Assembly: GCF_000787815.1 (NCBI RefSeq)
Contig: NZ_BBPO01000015.1
Location: forward strand, 11,763-71,173
Length of the DNA stretch: 59,411 nucleotides
Source: Streptacidiphilus neutrinimicus
GTDB taxonomy: Bacteria; Actinomycetota; Actinomycetes; Streptomycetales; Streptomycetaceae
Reading direction: 5' to 3'
Shown here: piece by piece, positions 1 through 7,782 of the stretch
How the letters are laid out: every line of letters begins with the position of its first letter
Position numbering within the stretch: the stretch's first letter is position 1
The notes under the pieces: generated by a model
Told to the model about the DNA's origin: nothing
Database searches by the model: none
The model's input: the letters and a program-made list of their open reading frames with translations, nothing else
Translations under genes and position numbers: made by a program

Positions 1-39
1 CCGAGGGGCGGGCCGGGTATTCCCCGGCCCGCCCCTCGG
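1..39 (-). terminator. Strong hairpin after the OmpR-type regulator gene
   Basis: A perfect 17-bp GC-rich stem (1-17 with 23-39) closes a 5-nt loop (TATTC). It lies immediately downstream of the minus-strand regulator gene that ends at 47, so it probably terminates that transcript. There is no U-tract, as is common in high-GC actinobacteria. Confidence 0.7.
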
Positions 40-46
40 CGTTCGC

Positions 47-766
47 TCAGCCGCGGCCCAGCCGGTATCCGACGCCGTGGACGGTGATGATCCACTTGTC
101 GCCGAGCTTGGCTCGCAGGTTGCTCACGTGCGTGTCGATGGTGCGGCTGGACGCCGCCCAGCTGGTGTCCCACACCCGGGCCATCAGCTCCTTGCGGGAC
201 AGCACGCTCCTGGGGTCCGCGGCGAGCGTGTGCAGCAGGTCGAACTCCTTGGAGGTGAGCTCCACCGGCCTGCCGTGCAGGCGGACCTCGCGGGTGCTGC
301 CGTCGATCTGAAGCGGGGTCAGCGAGATGGTGTGCGAAGCGGGCTGCGGCCGCGCCCGGCGCAGCACGGCCTCGATGCGGGCCAGCATCTCGCGGATGCC
401 GCACGAGGAGACGACGCAGTCGTCCGCCCCCGCCTGCAGCGCGAGGACCCGGTCGAGTTCGGTGTCGCGGGGGGCGATGGAGATGATGGGCTGGTCCCCG
501 CTGGTGCGCAGCAGTCGGCACACCTCCAGGCCGTCGATGTCGGGCAGGTCGAGGTCCAGCAGGACCAGCTCCGACCGCTGGTGTGCGGCGAGCGCCTCCG
601 CGCCGGTGGCGACGCTGCTGACGGCGTAGCCCTGCCGCCGCAGGTCCCGGACCCTGGACTCGGCCGCGGCCTGGTCGGCGGCGACCACCAGCACGGAGCC
701 GGTCAGGCCCGGCGCGCGGGCCGTCCGCGCCTCTGCTCTCAGTGCCTCCGTCGTGATCATGGTCAT
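47..766 (-). CDS. Atypical OmpR/PhoB-family response regulator (JadR1-like)
   Basis: A 239-aa DNA-binding regulator with an N-terminal receiver domain (about residues 24-140) and a C-terminal winged-helix domain ending in the usual THVSNLR ... HGVGYRL motifs. The phospho-acceptor Asp is present (D71, in LLDLDLP). The acidic pocket is reduced to VVAAD instead of a DD pair, and the conserved Lys of the usual KP(F/L) turn is replaced (DDCVVSSC). The receiver is therefore probably not switched by normal phosphorylation. Such atypical OmpR regulators (JadR1, Aur1P type) are known next to butyrolactone receptors in antibiotic clusters and can be ligand-regulated. ATG at 766 is chosen because GGGGGA precedes it; an upstream in-frame ATG at 823 lacks a clear Shine-Dalgarno. 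It is divergent from the TetR gene at 944. A role as pathway activator is inferred. Confidence 0.85.
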   Translation of the reverse strand: MTMITTEALRAEARTARAPGLTGSVLVVAADQAAAESRVRDLRRQGYAVSSVATGAEALAAHQRSELVLLDLDLPDIDGLEVCRLLRTSGDQPIISIAPRDTELDRVLALQAGADDCVVSSCGIREMLARIEAVLRRARPQPASHTISLTPLQIDGSTREVRLHGRPVELTSKEFDLLHTLAADPRSVLSRKELMARVWDTSWAASSRTIDTHVSNLRAKLGDKWIITVHGVGYRLGRG

Positions 767-837
767 GGATCCCCCACTCGTAAGCCCGGCGGGGCGCCGG
801 TGCCCCGCCGGCTGCCCCCACATGACGGTACCCGCTT

Positions 838-858
838 AAATAATAGCGACACTTATTT
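838..858. promoter_or_regulatory. AT-rich inverted repeat in the divergent promoter region
   Basis: AAATAA (838-843) and TTATTT (853-858) flank a 9-nt spacer in a very AT-rich patch between two divergent regulator genes (starts at 766 and 944). A CACGTG palindrome follows at about 865-870. The position suits an operator or promoter element for one or both genes, possibly bound by one of the ArpA-like TetR proteins nearby. The match to butyrolactone autoregulatory elements is too loose to claim. Confidence 0.35.
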
Positions 859-943
859 TTTTGTCACGTGAGCCGGATAACATCAGGCTGAACAGCCGAC
901 GACGGTCTGCGGGCAACTCTGCTTGCGGGGAAGGAGCGTGGTG

Positions 944-1561
944 ATGCAGGAGAGGGCCGCCCGGACCCGGCAGGCGTTGGTGTGCGCCGCCGCGCGCGAG
1001 TTCGACCGCAACGGCTACGCCGCCTCGTCGCTGGCGCGGATCACCCGTTCGGCGGGGATCTCCGTGGGGGCGCTGACCTTCCACTTCGCCAGCAAGGAGG
1101 ACCTGGCGGCCGAGGTCCGCGTGCACGGACACGCCGCCACCGTGGCCACGGTCAGGACCGTGCCGCGCCAGTCCGAGGCGGTGCTCTGGGTGATCTCACT
1201 GACGCTCGCCCTGGCCACGCTGCTGGAGGAGGACGTGGCCGTACGCGCCGCGGCCCGGCTGACCCGGGAACAGCCGGAGGGCGGGCCCGACTGGTCCTCC
1301 GCGTGGGTCCCGGCGATCAGGGAGCGGCTCGGCCAGCCCCGTCAGGACGAGGCGCTCCCCGGCACCGCCAGGGCCGCCCTCGCGGCCCTGGCGACCCATC
1401 TGCTCACCGGCGTCGAGGCGGAGATCCGCCAGCTTGTCTCCCTCGACCAGACCCCGGACGGCCGGCCCACCGCCCGCCTCGCCCGCATCTGGGACCTCAT
1501 CCGCCAGGGCCTCGCCGCCGCCCAGGCGGAAGCCGGCCCGACGCTCCGCGACGCCCTTTAG
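944..1561 (+). CDS. TetR-family regulator, gamma-butyrolactone-receptor-like
   Basis: A 205-aa protein with an N-terminal TetR helix-turn-helix (residues about 5-50: RTRQALVCAAAREF ... ISVGALTFHFASKEDLA). This pattern closely resembles ArpA/ScbR-type butyrolactone receptors and their pseudo-receptors, where the residues after the recognition helix typically read GALYFHF. The C-terminal ligand domain carries a Trp (SAWVP). ATG at 944 is chosen because GGAAGGAG lies 7 nt upstream; a TTG at 923 opens the frame but has no ribosome site. It is divergent from the atypical OmpR regulator, and a second receptor-like gene and an afsA homologue lie within 3 kb. It may be the pseudo-receptor (R2 type) of the pair. 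That role is inference. Confidence 0.85.
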   Translation: MQERAARTRQALVCAAAREFDRNGYAASSLARITRSAGISVGALTFHFASKEDLAAEVRVHGHAATVATVRTVPRQSEAVLWVISLTLALATLLEEDVAVRAAARLTREQPEGGPDWSSAWVPAIRERLGQPRQDEALPGTARAALAALATHLLTGVEAEIRQLVSLDQTPDGRPTARLARIWDLIRQGLAAAQAEAGPTLRDAL

Positions 1562-1574
1562 GGCCCGGCGCGGC

Positions 1575-2369
1575 TCAGACCGCGGAGCAGCCGCCGTCGA
1601 CCGGGACCGCGCCCCCGGTGACGAAGGAGGCGTCGTCGCTGAGGAGCCAGGCGGCGGCGCGGGCGATCTCGGCGGGCTCGGCGAGGCGTCGCTGGATGGC
1701 CCGGCTCGTGGCCGCCTGCTCCAGTTGCGGGACCGCCTCGATGGCCTGCTCCAGCAGCTCGGTGCGGGTGCTGCCGACGATGAGCGCGTTGATCCTGATG
1801 CCCCGGCCCCCGTACTCGGCCGCCGCCGCGCGGGTCAGGCCCAGCACGGCGTGCTTCGCCGCCACGTACGGCGAGACCACCCCGGTGGCGAAGAGGCCCG
1901 CCGTGCTGGAGGTGTTGACGATGGCACCGCCGCCCCGCCCCAGCATGGCCGGGATCTGCTGTTTCATGCAGTTCCAGACGCCGCGCACGTTGACGTCCAT
2001 GATGCGGTCGAAGACGTCGTCGTCCGTCTCGTGCAGCGCGGTTCCCAGCGTCCCCCAGCCCGCGTTGTTGAACGCCGCGTCCAGCCGCCCGAAGGCGCGC
2101 ATCGCGCGGCCGACGGCCCGCTCGACGTCGGCCGCGTCGGTCACGTCGCCGACGGCGACCTCCGCGTCCCCGCCCTCGGCCCGTATCTCGTCCGCCAGTT
2201 CGCGCAACGGCCCTTCGCGTCGCGCCATCAGCACCACCGCCGCCCCCTCGGCGGCGAACACGCGGGCGGCGGCGGCGCCGATCCCGCTGGACGAACCGGT
2301 GATCATGATGATCTTGTCGTGCAGAAGCCCCTTGTCGCCCATCGGCGCCGATCCCCCCAGATCGCTCAT
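1575..2369 (-). CDS. Short-chain dehydrogenase/reductase (classical SDR)
   Basis: A 264-aa NAD(P)-dependent oxidoreductase with a Rossmann fold. It has the cofactor motif TGSSSGIG (residues 24-31), NNAG (101-104), catalytic Ser near 154-155 and the YxxxK pair Y168/K172. It sits between two butyrolactone-receptor-like genes and near an afsA homologue. A ketoreductase is often encoded in such loci (ScbB/BarS1 type) to reduce the 6-keto group of the signal, so that substrate is plausible but inferred. The start at 2369 follows a hairpin that buries the Shine-Dalgarno. An alternative Met at residue 10 (2342) has its own G-rich site upstream. Convergent with the TetR gene ending at 1561. Confidence 0.88.
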   Translation of the reverse strand: MSDLGGSAPMGDKGLLHDKIIMITGSSSGIGAAAARVFAAEGAAVVLMARREGPLRELADEIRAEGGDAEVAVGDVTDAADVERAVGRAMRAFGRLDAAFNNAGWGTLGTALHETDDDVFDRIMDVNVRGVWNCMKQQIPAMLGRGGGAIVNTSSTAGLFATGVVSPYVAAKHAVLGLTRAAAAEYGGRGIRINALIVGSTRTELLEQAIEAVPQLEQAATSRAIQRRLAEPAEIARAAAWLLSDDASFVTGGAVPVDGGCSAV

Positions 2370-2371
2370 TC

Positions 2372-2393
2372 GCCCCCGCTGATCGGCGGGGGC
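2372..2393 (-). promoter_or_regulatory. Hairpin covering the SDR ribosome binding site
   Basis: GCCCCCGC and GCGGGGGC form a perfect 8-bp stem around the 6-nt loop TGATCG. The stem ends 2 nt before the ATG at 2369. On the mRNA the only Shine-Dalgarno-like tract (GGGGG) lies in the 3' arm, so the structure could limit initiation at this codon or favour the Met at 2342. Confidence 0.4.
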
Positions 2394-2538
2394 GTGGGCG
2401 TCACCGTAACCCGGGGGTCGAGCCTCCCGCCAACTCTGTTTCCTGAACTCCAGGTTGACGCAGAGCTGCGGCGGTCGGGGGGCTGCGGCGGTCGGGGAGG
2501 TGCCGGCGGGGGGAGGCGCGGGCCGGACGGCCGGGCGG

Positions 2539-3183
2539 TCAGGCCGCCACGTGGGTGCGCCCCTCGCCCATCTCGATGCGCTTGACCGCGCTCGGCACGG
2601 CGAAGGCGGGCAGCAGGCAGTGCCACATGTCCTCGACGCGCTCCGGCAGGTTGGGCCGGGTGCGGTCCGAGGTCTCGACGTAGGAGCGCATCTGCGCGCC
2701 GGTGCAGGCGTCGACCACCAGCCGCGAGAGCGTGTCGACGTCGGTGCCGGCGCGCAGCTCCCGGCGGGCCAGCGCGACCTGGAGGGCCTCGGAGATGATC
2801 TCGGTCCACTGGTCGTGGGAGTTGGCCTGCGGGGAGGCGAAGTTCTCCTGCTCCCAGACCAGTCGCGCCCCCGCCTGCAGGATCGGGTCCTTCGGCATCC
2901 GGTACGCCCAGGTGAGGGTGATGTCCACGGCCTGCTGCAGGCCCTCGGAGGCGTGCGGCGGGACCACGTGCTTGGGCTGCTCCTGGACCAGCAGTTGGGC
3001 CAGTTCGTCCTTGCTGCGGAAGTGGAAGTACACCGCTCCCATCGTGAGACCGGCGCGGTCGGCGATCTTCATCATGCTGGCTCCGGCGAAGCCCAGCTCT
3101 CCGAACACCTCCGCCGCCGCCTGGATCAGGGTGTCACGGGTCCGTTCGGCCCGCGCCTGCTTCACTGTCCGTCCAGCCGCCAT
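2539..3183 (-). CDS. TetR-family gamma-butyrolactone receptor homologue (ArpA/ScbR type)
   Basis: A 214-aa protein starting MAAGRTVKQARAERTRDTLI. The DNA-binding domain is typical of butyrolactone receptors (AAAEVFGELGFAGASM ... LTMGAVYFHFRSKDELAQ), and its Trp-containing ligand domain (LTWAYRMP ... LVWEQENF) resembles ArpA, ScbR and FarA. Receptors of this kind bind DNA without ligand and are released by the butyrolactone. ATG at 3183 is preceded by GAGGTG and matches family N-termini; an upstream in-frame ATG at 3228 would add 15 residues without a ribosome site. It is divergently transcribed from the afsA homologue at 3309, the classical receptor/synthase arrangement (scbR/scbA, with reciprocal control). 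Confidence 0.9.
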   Translation of the reverse strand: MAAGRTVKQARAERTRDTLIQAAAEVFGELGFAGASMMKIADRAGLTMGAVYFHFRSKDELAQLLVQEQPKHVVPPHASEGLQQAVDITLTWAYRMPKDPILQAGARLVWEQENFASPQANSHDQWTEIISEALQVALARRELRAGTDVDTLSRLVVDACTGAQMRSYVETSDRTRPNLPERVEDMWHCLLPAFAVPSAVKRIEMGEGRTHVAA

Positions 3184-3308
3184 GAGTGCACCTCGAGGAT
3201 CGCGCTTCCCAAAAACCAAAGTGTTCATTATGTTATTGACGGATGCAGCGGCCAGGCAACTGCCAGTGCGCCGCCGTTCAGCACGTACTCTCGAGGAGAC
3301 GACTCGTC
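3184..3308. promoter_or_regulatory. Divergent promoter region of receptor and AfsA-type synthase
   Basis: A 125-bp spacer between the receptor gene (minus) and the synthase gene (plus). It contains the only AT-rich stretch nearby (about 3210-3240, with AAAAACCAAAGTG then TTCATTATGTTATTGA). By analogy with scbR-scbA this is where an autoregulatory element should lie, but I could not align a convincing two-arm consensus. GAGGAGA before 3309 is the synthase ribosome site. Confidence 0.4.
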
Positions 3309-4241
3309 ATGACATCGTGCACGACCGCGAACCTGCAGCTCATCAGTGTTCCGCCGCAAACGCCTGCCGGAATCTTAACTCAGGTCCGCAAGACCGACGC
3401 TGGAGAAGTCCTCGTGGCCGGCTGGAGTCGCATCTCGGACACCACCCAGCACGTCACCGTCGGCTGGCCCACGGCGCACGAGTTCTACGCCGAGGACGGG
3501 CGCTACCGTCCGCTGCTCTTCGTCGAGAGCCTGCGCCAGGGGCTGGCCCTGCTGAGCCACAGCGTGCACGAGGTCCCGCTCGGCCACCGCCTCGGCTGGG
3601 AGGCGGTCGACCTCTCGGTCAACCCGGAGGCGCTGCACGTCACGTCGGAGCCGGTGACGGTCACGCTGCTGGTGACGCACCAGTCCGTCAGACGTCGCAG
3701 ACTCGGCTCCGCCCACTTCGCGTCGCGCATCGAGGCGCGGCACTCCGGACTGCAGCTCGGCACCGCCGAGGTGCACTACACCACGCATCCGCCGGCGCTC
3801 TACGACCGGCTGCGCGGCCGCTACGCGAACGCCCGCGAGGCCTTCGCGCTCGCCGCGCCCCCCACGCCGCCCGTCCCGCCGAGCCTGGTCGGGCGCACCC
3901 GCGCCCGCGACGTCGTGCTCTCGCCGACGGGCTCCGCCCTCGGCTGGCAACTGCGCGTGGACACCGGCCACAGGGTCCTCTTCGACCACCCGCACGACCA
4001 CATACCCGGCATGGTTCTGCTGGAGGCGGCGGATCAGGCGGCGCAGGCCGCCACGGGCCGGCCCGTGACCGCCGTCGGGTTCGACACGACCTTCGTCCGC
4101 TACGTCGAGTTCGACCGGCCGTGCCTGGTGACGGCCGAACCGGAGGCCCCCGACGGGCTCGGTCGCGCCCGGACCAGGGTGGAGATCACCCAGGACGGCC
4201 GCCGCGTGTTCACCTCGACCGTGACCACGCTGCCCCGCTGA
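3309..4241 (+). CDS. A-factor type gamma-butyrolactone synthase (AfsA-like)
   Basis: A 310-aa protein with two AfsA hot-dog repeats (about residues 40-160 and 185-300). Typical features are HVTVGWPTAHEFY and LLFVESLRQGLALL in repeat one, and HDHIPGMVLLEAADQA in repeat two. AfsA-family enzymes condense a beta-keto acyl chain from acyl carrier protein with dihydroxyacetone phosphate to start butyrolactone signal synthesis. ATG at 3309 has GAGGAGA at good spacing; a longer in-frame extension to 3243 lacks a ribosome site. It is divergent from its likely receptor gene and close to an SDR that could act later in the pathway. The family call is firm; the exact signal made cannot be read from sequence. 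Confidence 0.92.
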   Translation: MTSCTTANLQLISVPPQTPAGILTQVRKTDAGEVLVAGWSRISDTTQHVTVGWPTAHEFYAEDGRYRPLLFVESLRQGLALLSHSVHEVPLGHRLGWEAVDLSVNPEALHVTSEPVTVTLLVTHQSVRRRRLGSAHFASRIEARHSGLQLGTAEVHYTTHPPALYDRLRGRYANAREAFALAAPPTPPVPPSLVGRTRARDVVLSPTGSALGWQLRVDTGHRVLFDHPHDHIPGMVLLEAADQAAQAATGRPVTAVGFDTTFVRYVEFDRPCLVTAEPEAPDGLGRARTRVEITQDGRRVFTSTVTTLPR

Positions 4242-4252
4242 GGCCCAGCCGG

Positions 4253-4876
4253 TCACTGCCCGGCGAGCCTGCCGCGCACCATCGTCGACAGGACCGCGTG
4301 CACGTCGTCCAGGCTGCGCTCCGGCTGGAACGTGAGCCAGTCCACGGCGACGACCAGCACCATGCCGAAGACCGCCGCCGCCACCAGCCCGGTGTCGAGA
4401 TCCGCCCGCAGCTCCCCCGACGCCACCGCGTCGTCCAGGGAGCCGCGCACCACCGCGACCGCCTCCTCCCGCAGCAGGGTGAGTGTGGACTGCCACGCGC
4501 GGTTGGTGCGCCACAGCTCCGACAGCAGCAGCCGTGCGAACGCGCGGTACTGCTCGATGAAGGCGAGACCCTCGCGGATCATCGCGTCGAGCTGGTCGAT
4601 CGGCGCACCGGGGTGGGCGGCGGAGGCGGTCCGCAGTGCGGCGGTCAGCAGGCCGACGCCGTGCCGCAACAGCTCCTCGAACAGCTCGTTCTTGTTCTTG
4701 AAGTTGTAGTAGACCGTGCCCTTGGCGACGCCGGCCCGCTCCGCGATCTCGTCCACCGAGGTCGCGGAGAACCCTTGTTCCGCGATCAGCTGCTGGGCGG
4801 CGACGAAGAGCTTCTGCCGGGTCTGCTCGCGGCGTCCGCCGCCGCCCGCTCTGGCTGTTCTCGGGGGAGGGGTCAT
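4253..4876 (-). CDS. TetR-family repressor of the YhgE/Pip transport operon
   Basis: A 207-aa TetR protein with N-terminal HTH (REQTRQKLFVAAQQLIAEQGF ... VAKGTVYYNFKNKNELFEELL) and a C-terminal all-helical ligand domain. ATG at 4876 is chosen for the AAGGA 7 nt upstream. It is the last gene of a minus-strand operon after the YhgE-type permease (28-nt gap) and the ABC ATPase. The 26-bp palindrome in front of the operon (7783-7808) fits a TetR dimer pair and suggests autoregulated repression relieved by a small molecule, probably an export substrate. Convergent with the afsA-like gene. Confidence 0.88.
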   Translation of the reverse strand: MTPPPRTARAGGGGRREQTRQKLFVAAQQLIAEQGFSATSVDEIAERAGVAKGTVYYNFKNKNELFEELLRHGVGLLTAALRTASAAHPGAPIDQLDAMIREGLAFIEQYRAFARLLLSELWRTNRAWQSTLTLLREEAVAVVRGSLDDAVASGELRADLDTGLVAAAVFGMVLVVAVDWLTFQPERSLDDVHAVLSTMVRGRLAGQ

Positions 4877-4904
4877 GACGTCATCCTTCCGCACCGGGCG
4901 TCGC

Positions 4905-6998
4905 TCACAGCACCAGCTCGGGGTGGAGCGAGGCCACCGTCCACATCTGGCGGCGGCGCGCCGCCAGCACGGTGCCGGCCAGCGAGGCGACCAGGAACGC
5001 GGCGAGGACGGCCGTGCCCTGCCACACCACGGTCAGGTCGCCCCCGCTGATCAGGCGGCGCAGGCCGTCGACCACCCAGGTCATCGGCAGGTAGGGGTGG
5101 ATCGTGCCGAAGAAGCCGGGGCTGGTCTGAACGGGGTAGGTGCCGCCCGCCGAGGTCAGCTGCAGCATCAGGATCGCCAGGCCGATGACCCGGCCGCGCG
5201 TGCCGAAGACGGCGTTGACGCACTGGAGCACCGCGGCGAAGCTCGCGGAGGTCAGCAGCAGGAAGCCGATCGCCGCCGCCGGGCGGGCCAGGTCCAGGCC
5301 GAGCGCGAAGTGCAGCACCGCCAGCAGCGCCCCGACCTGCGCGACGCCGATCGCGACCGCCGGCAGCCAGCCGGCCAGCGCGGCGCGCCAGGAGGGGATG
5401 CCCGCGGCGAGCAGCCTGCTGTTCAGCGGGCGCAGCAGCATGTAGGCGACCATCATGCCGACCCACAGCGCCAGCGGGATGAAGTAGGAGGACAGTCCGG
5501 TGCCGTAGTTGGCGGCCTTGTTGAGCGTGCCGAGGGCGAGCTGCACCGGGTCGCTCATCACGCCGGTCGTGTTCGCGCGGTCCTGGGCGCTCAGGTCCGG
5601 GATCTTCGCGGCGCCGTCGTGGAGGGAGCCCGCCAGCTGGTCCGAGCCGCCCGCGAGCTTGTAGAGGCCGGAGTCGAGCCGGTCGGCGCCGGAGGCGAGG
5701 GTGCCCAGTCCGTCGTCCAGGCGGTGGGCGGCGGTGGAGAGTCGCGCGCTGCCCGTCGCGATGCCGCGGACGCCCGCGTTCAGCTCGTCGATCTTCGCCA
5801 CCTGCGCGTCGACCTGGTCGGCCAGATGCGGCGCGTCGGCTGCGAGCTGGTTCGCGTAGCCGCGCACCGTGCCCGCGTCGGAAGCCAGTTGGGCCAGCTC
5901 GGCCTTGTTCGAGGCGACGGCCTGGTCGACCGAGGTGGCGATCGCGACCGTCCGCTGCGACGCCTGGACGGCGGTCCGCAGCGCGACGCACTCGGCGGCG
6001 CTGCCGCCCGGCGCCGCCCCGGCCTGCTGCCCGGCCTGGCACTGCTGGGCGTAGACCTGCTCCAGCTGCGCCTCGGCGGCCTTGGCGTCCGCCACGGCCC
6101 GGGCCGAGTCGGCGGGCAGCGAGGTGGCGATCTGCTGCACGGTCCCGGCAGCCGTCGCGACGGCCTGCGCGGCCCGCTGGATGTCCCCGGCGCGGCTGCG
6201 CAGCGTCGGCGTCAGCTTGTCGGTGACCCCGTGCACCATCTGGTCCAGCTGTGCCGTCCCGGCAGCGGCCTGGGCCGCACCGCTGTGCAACTGGTCCAGC
6301 CCGCCCGCGAGTTGGCCGCTGCCGGCCTGGGCCTTGCTCAGGCCGTCGCTCAGCTGCTGCGCCCCGCCCTGCGCGGTGTGCGCGCCCTGAGCCAACTTCC
6401 CTGCTCCGCCCGCCGCCTGGAGGGTCCGGTCGTGGATGTCGCCGAAGGAGACGTAGATCTGGTCGAGATAGCCGCGCACGGCGCTCGCCGAGCTGGCGGC
6501 GCGGATCTCCGAGAAGGCGGACTTCGCGATGATGCCGCTCAGGTAGCTGTTCGAGTCGTTGCTGCGGGCCTGGAGCAGGCCCGCGACGGGGTGGTCGCTC
6601 CCGCCCGTCGCGATCTTCGCGGTGAAGTCGGCGGGGATGGTGAGCGTCATGTAGTAGTCGCCCTTGCGCAGCCCCTGGTCGGCGCGGGCGGCGCTGACCT
6701 CGTGCCAGTCGAAGGTGTGCCGGTCCAGCAGCTCCGTGGTGAGGTCGCGTCCGGCGTTCAGCTGCTTGCCGCCCACCTGGGCGCCCCGGTCCTGGTCGAC
6801 GATCGCGACCGGCAGGCGGTCGAAGTGGCCGTAGGGGTCCCAGAACGACCAGATGTAGAGCGCGCCGTAGAGCAGCGGCAGCAGGGCCACCGCGACGACG
6901 GCGGCGCGCGGCAGCGAGCCGCGCCGGAACCGGCGCAGCTCGAGCGAGCCGAGGGAGAGGGCGCGCAGGGGGCGCCGGCGGGCCAGCTTGTCACTCAT
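4905..6998 (-). CDS. YhgE/Pip-type ABC-2 membrane protein
   Basis: A 697-aa membrane protein. One N-terminal membrane segment (about residues 30-50, AAVVAVALLPLLYGALYIW) is followed by the family signature WDPYGHFDRLPVAIVDQD. Next comes a large extracytoplasmic domain of alanine-rich helical repeats (G-x-x-x-L-x-x-G patterns, residues about 190-460), then five or so C-terminal membrane segments of the ABC-2 permease type (about 480-690). Relatives include YhgE and phage infection protein Pip. Many actinobacterial members pair with a small ABC ATPase and a TetR gene, as here. It overlaps the ATPase gene by 8 nt (6991-6998), so the two are translationally coupled. Export of a hydrophobic or toxic compound is inferred. 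Confidence 0.88.
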   Translation of the reverse strand: MSDKLARRRPLRALSLGSLELRRFRRGSLPRAAVVAVALLPLLYGALYIWSFWDPYGHFDRLPVAIVDQDRGAQVGGKQLNAGRDLTTELLDRHTFDWHEVSAARADQGLRKGDYYMTLTIPADFTAKIATGGSDHPVAGLLQARSNDSNSYLSGIIAKSAFSEIRAASSASAVRGYLDQIYVSFGDIHDRTLQAAGGAGKLAQGAHTAQGGAQQLSDGLSKAQAGSGQLAGGLDQLHSGAAQAAAGTAQLDQMVHGVTDKLTPTLRSRAGDIQRAAQAVATAAGTVQQIATSLPADSARAVADAKAAEAQLEQVYAQQCQAGQQAGAAPGGSAAECVALRTAVQASQRTVAIATSVDQAVASNKAELAQLASDAGTVRGYANQLAADAPHLADQVDAQVAKIDELNAGVRGIATGSARLSTAAHRLDDGLGTLASGADRLDSGLYKLAGGSDQLAGSLHDGAAKIPDLSAQDRANTTGVMSDPVQLALGTLNKAANYGTGLSSYFIPLALWVGMMVAYMLLRPLNSRLLAAGIPSWRAALAGWLPAVAIGVAQVGALLAVLHFALGLDLARPAAAIGFLLLTSASFAAVLQCVNAVFGTRGRVIGLAILMLQLTSAGGTYPVQTSPGFFGTIHPYLPMTWVVDGLRRLISGGDLTVVWQGTAVLAAFLVASLAGTVLAARRRQMWTVASLHPELVL

Positions 6999-7755
6999 CG
7001 TCGTCGCCCTCCGTGTCGTTCGCGTCGTCCGCCTGCGGTACGGCCGCGGGTTCGGCGTGGGCGGCCTCGATGGGCGTGGGTTCGGCAGGCGTGGGTTCGG
7101 CGGGCGCGGGTTCGCCGAGGTCGACGACCACGTCGGCCCAGGCGCCCGCCGGGGCCTGTCGGGTGGTGGCCAGCACGGTGAGCCCGGCGTCGGCGAGGGA
7201 GCGCAGCGTCGCCCAGGCCGCGTCGCGCTCGGTGTCGGAGAGGCGGTCGCCGACGTCGTCGACGGCGAGCACGCGCGGACGCCCGATCAGCGCCGCCGCG
7301 AGGGAGGTGCGGAACGCCTGCGGCGCGGAGAGGGTGTCCGCCCGCAGCGGCAGCTCGGCCCGGGTCAGTCCGGCCGCGTCGATCGCGGCGGTGACGCGCC
7401 GGTGCGCGCGGCGTCCGTGCGAGCGCAGCAGCAGCCGCTCGGTCAGGTGCTCCTCGACGGTCAGGCCGCCGTCGAGGTCGTTGACCCCGGCGACCGCGCC
7501 GAGCGCGACCAGCTTCCGCACCGCCGCGGCCCGCCGCGGCAGCGGCAGCCCGGCGACGCTCGCCTTTCCGCCGGTGGGACGCATCCGGCCCGCGACGCTC
7601 AGCAGCAGCGAGGTCCGCCCGGACCCGCTCGCCCCGACCAGGGCCACCAACTGCCCAGGTTCACCTTTGAAACTGACGCCCTGATAGACGTCTCCGCGCG
7701 GCCCCCGCAATGACAGCTCCGCCACCGCGACGGGGGCGCCTTCGTAGTCGCCCAT
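6991..7755 (-). CDS. Degenerate ABC transporter ATP-binding protein
   Basis: A 254-aa nucleotide-binding-domain protein. The Walker A reads GASGSGRTS (about residues 41-49), with Arg in place of the invariant Lys. The signature region is LSAPQ instead of LSGGQ. Walker B is LAVDD, with Asp where the catalytic Glu normally sits. A long acidic/proline tail (APAEPTPAEPTP ... EGDDDE) follows the domain. ATP hydrolysis may be weak or absent. ATG at 7755 follows a GGAGGGG tract; a GTG at 7770 is possible. It is the first gene of the operon with the YhgE-type permease and TetR gene, directly behind the palindromic operator. Confidence 0.82.
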   Translation of the reverse strand: MGDYEGAPVAVAELSLRGPRGDVYQGVSFKGEPGQLVALVGASGSGRTSLLLSVAGRMRPTGGKASVAGLPLPRRAAAVRKLVALGAVAGVNDLDGGLTVEEHLTERLLLRSHGRRAHRRVTAAIDAAGLTRAELPLRADTLSAPQAFRTSLAAALIGRPRVLAVDDVGDRLSDTERDAAWATLRSLADAGLTVLATTRQAPAGAWADVVVDLGEPAPAEPTPAEPTPIEAAHAEPAAVPQADDANDTEGDDDE

Positions 7756-7782
7756 CCCCGCCCCTCCCACTGCTCCGCAGTC

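Noticed and set aside
3184-3308. Autoregulatory element (ARE) for the butyrolactone receptor
   Set aside because: Only a weak match to the two-arm consensus could be made; left as a low-confidence promoter region.
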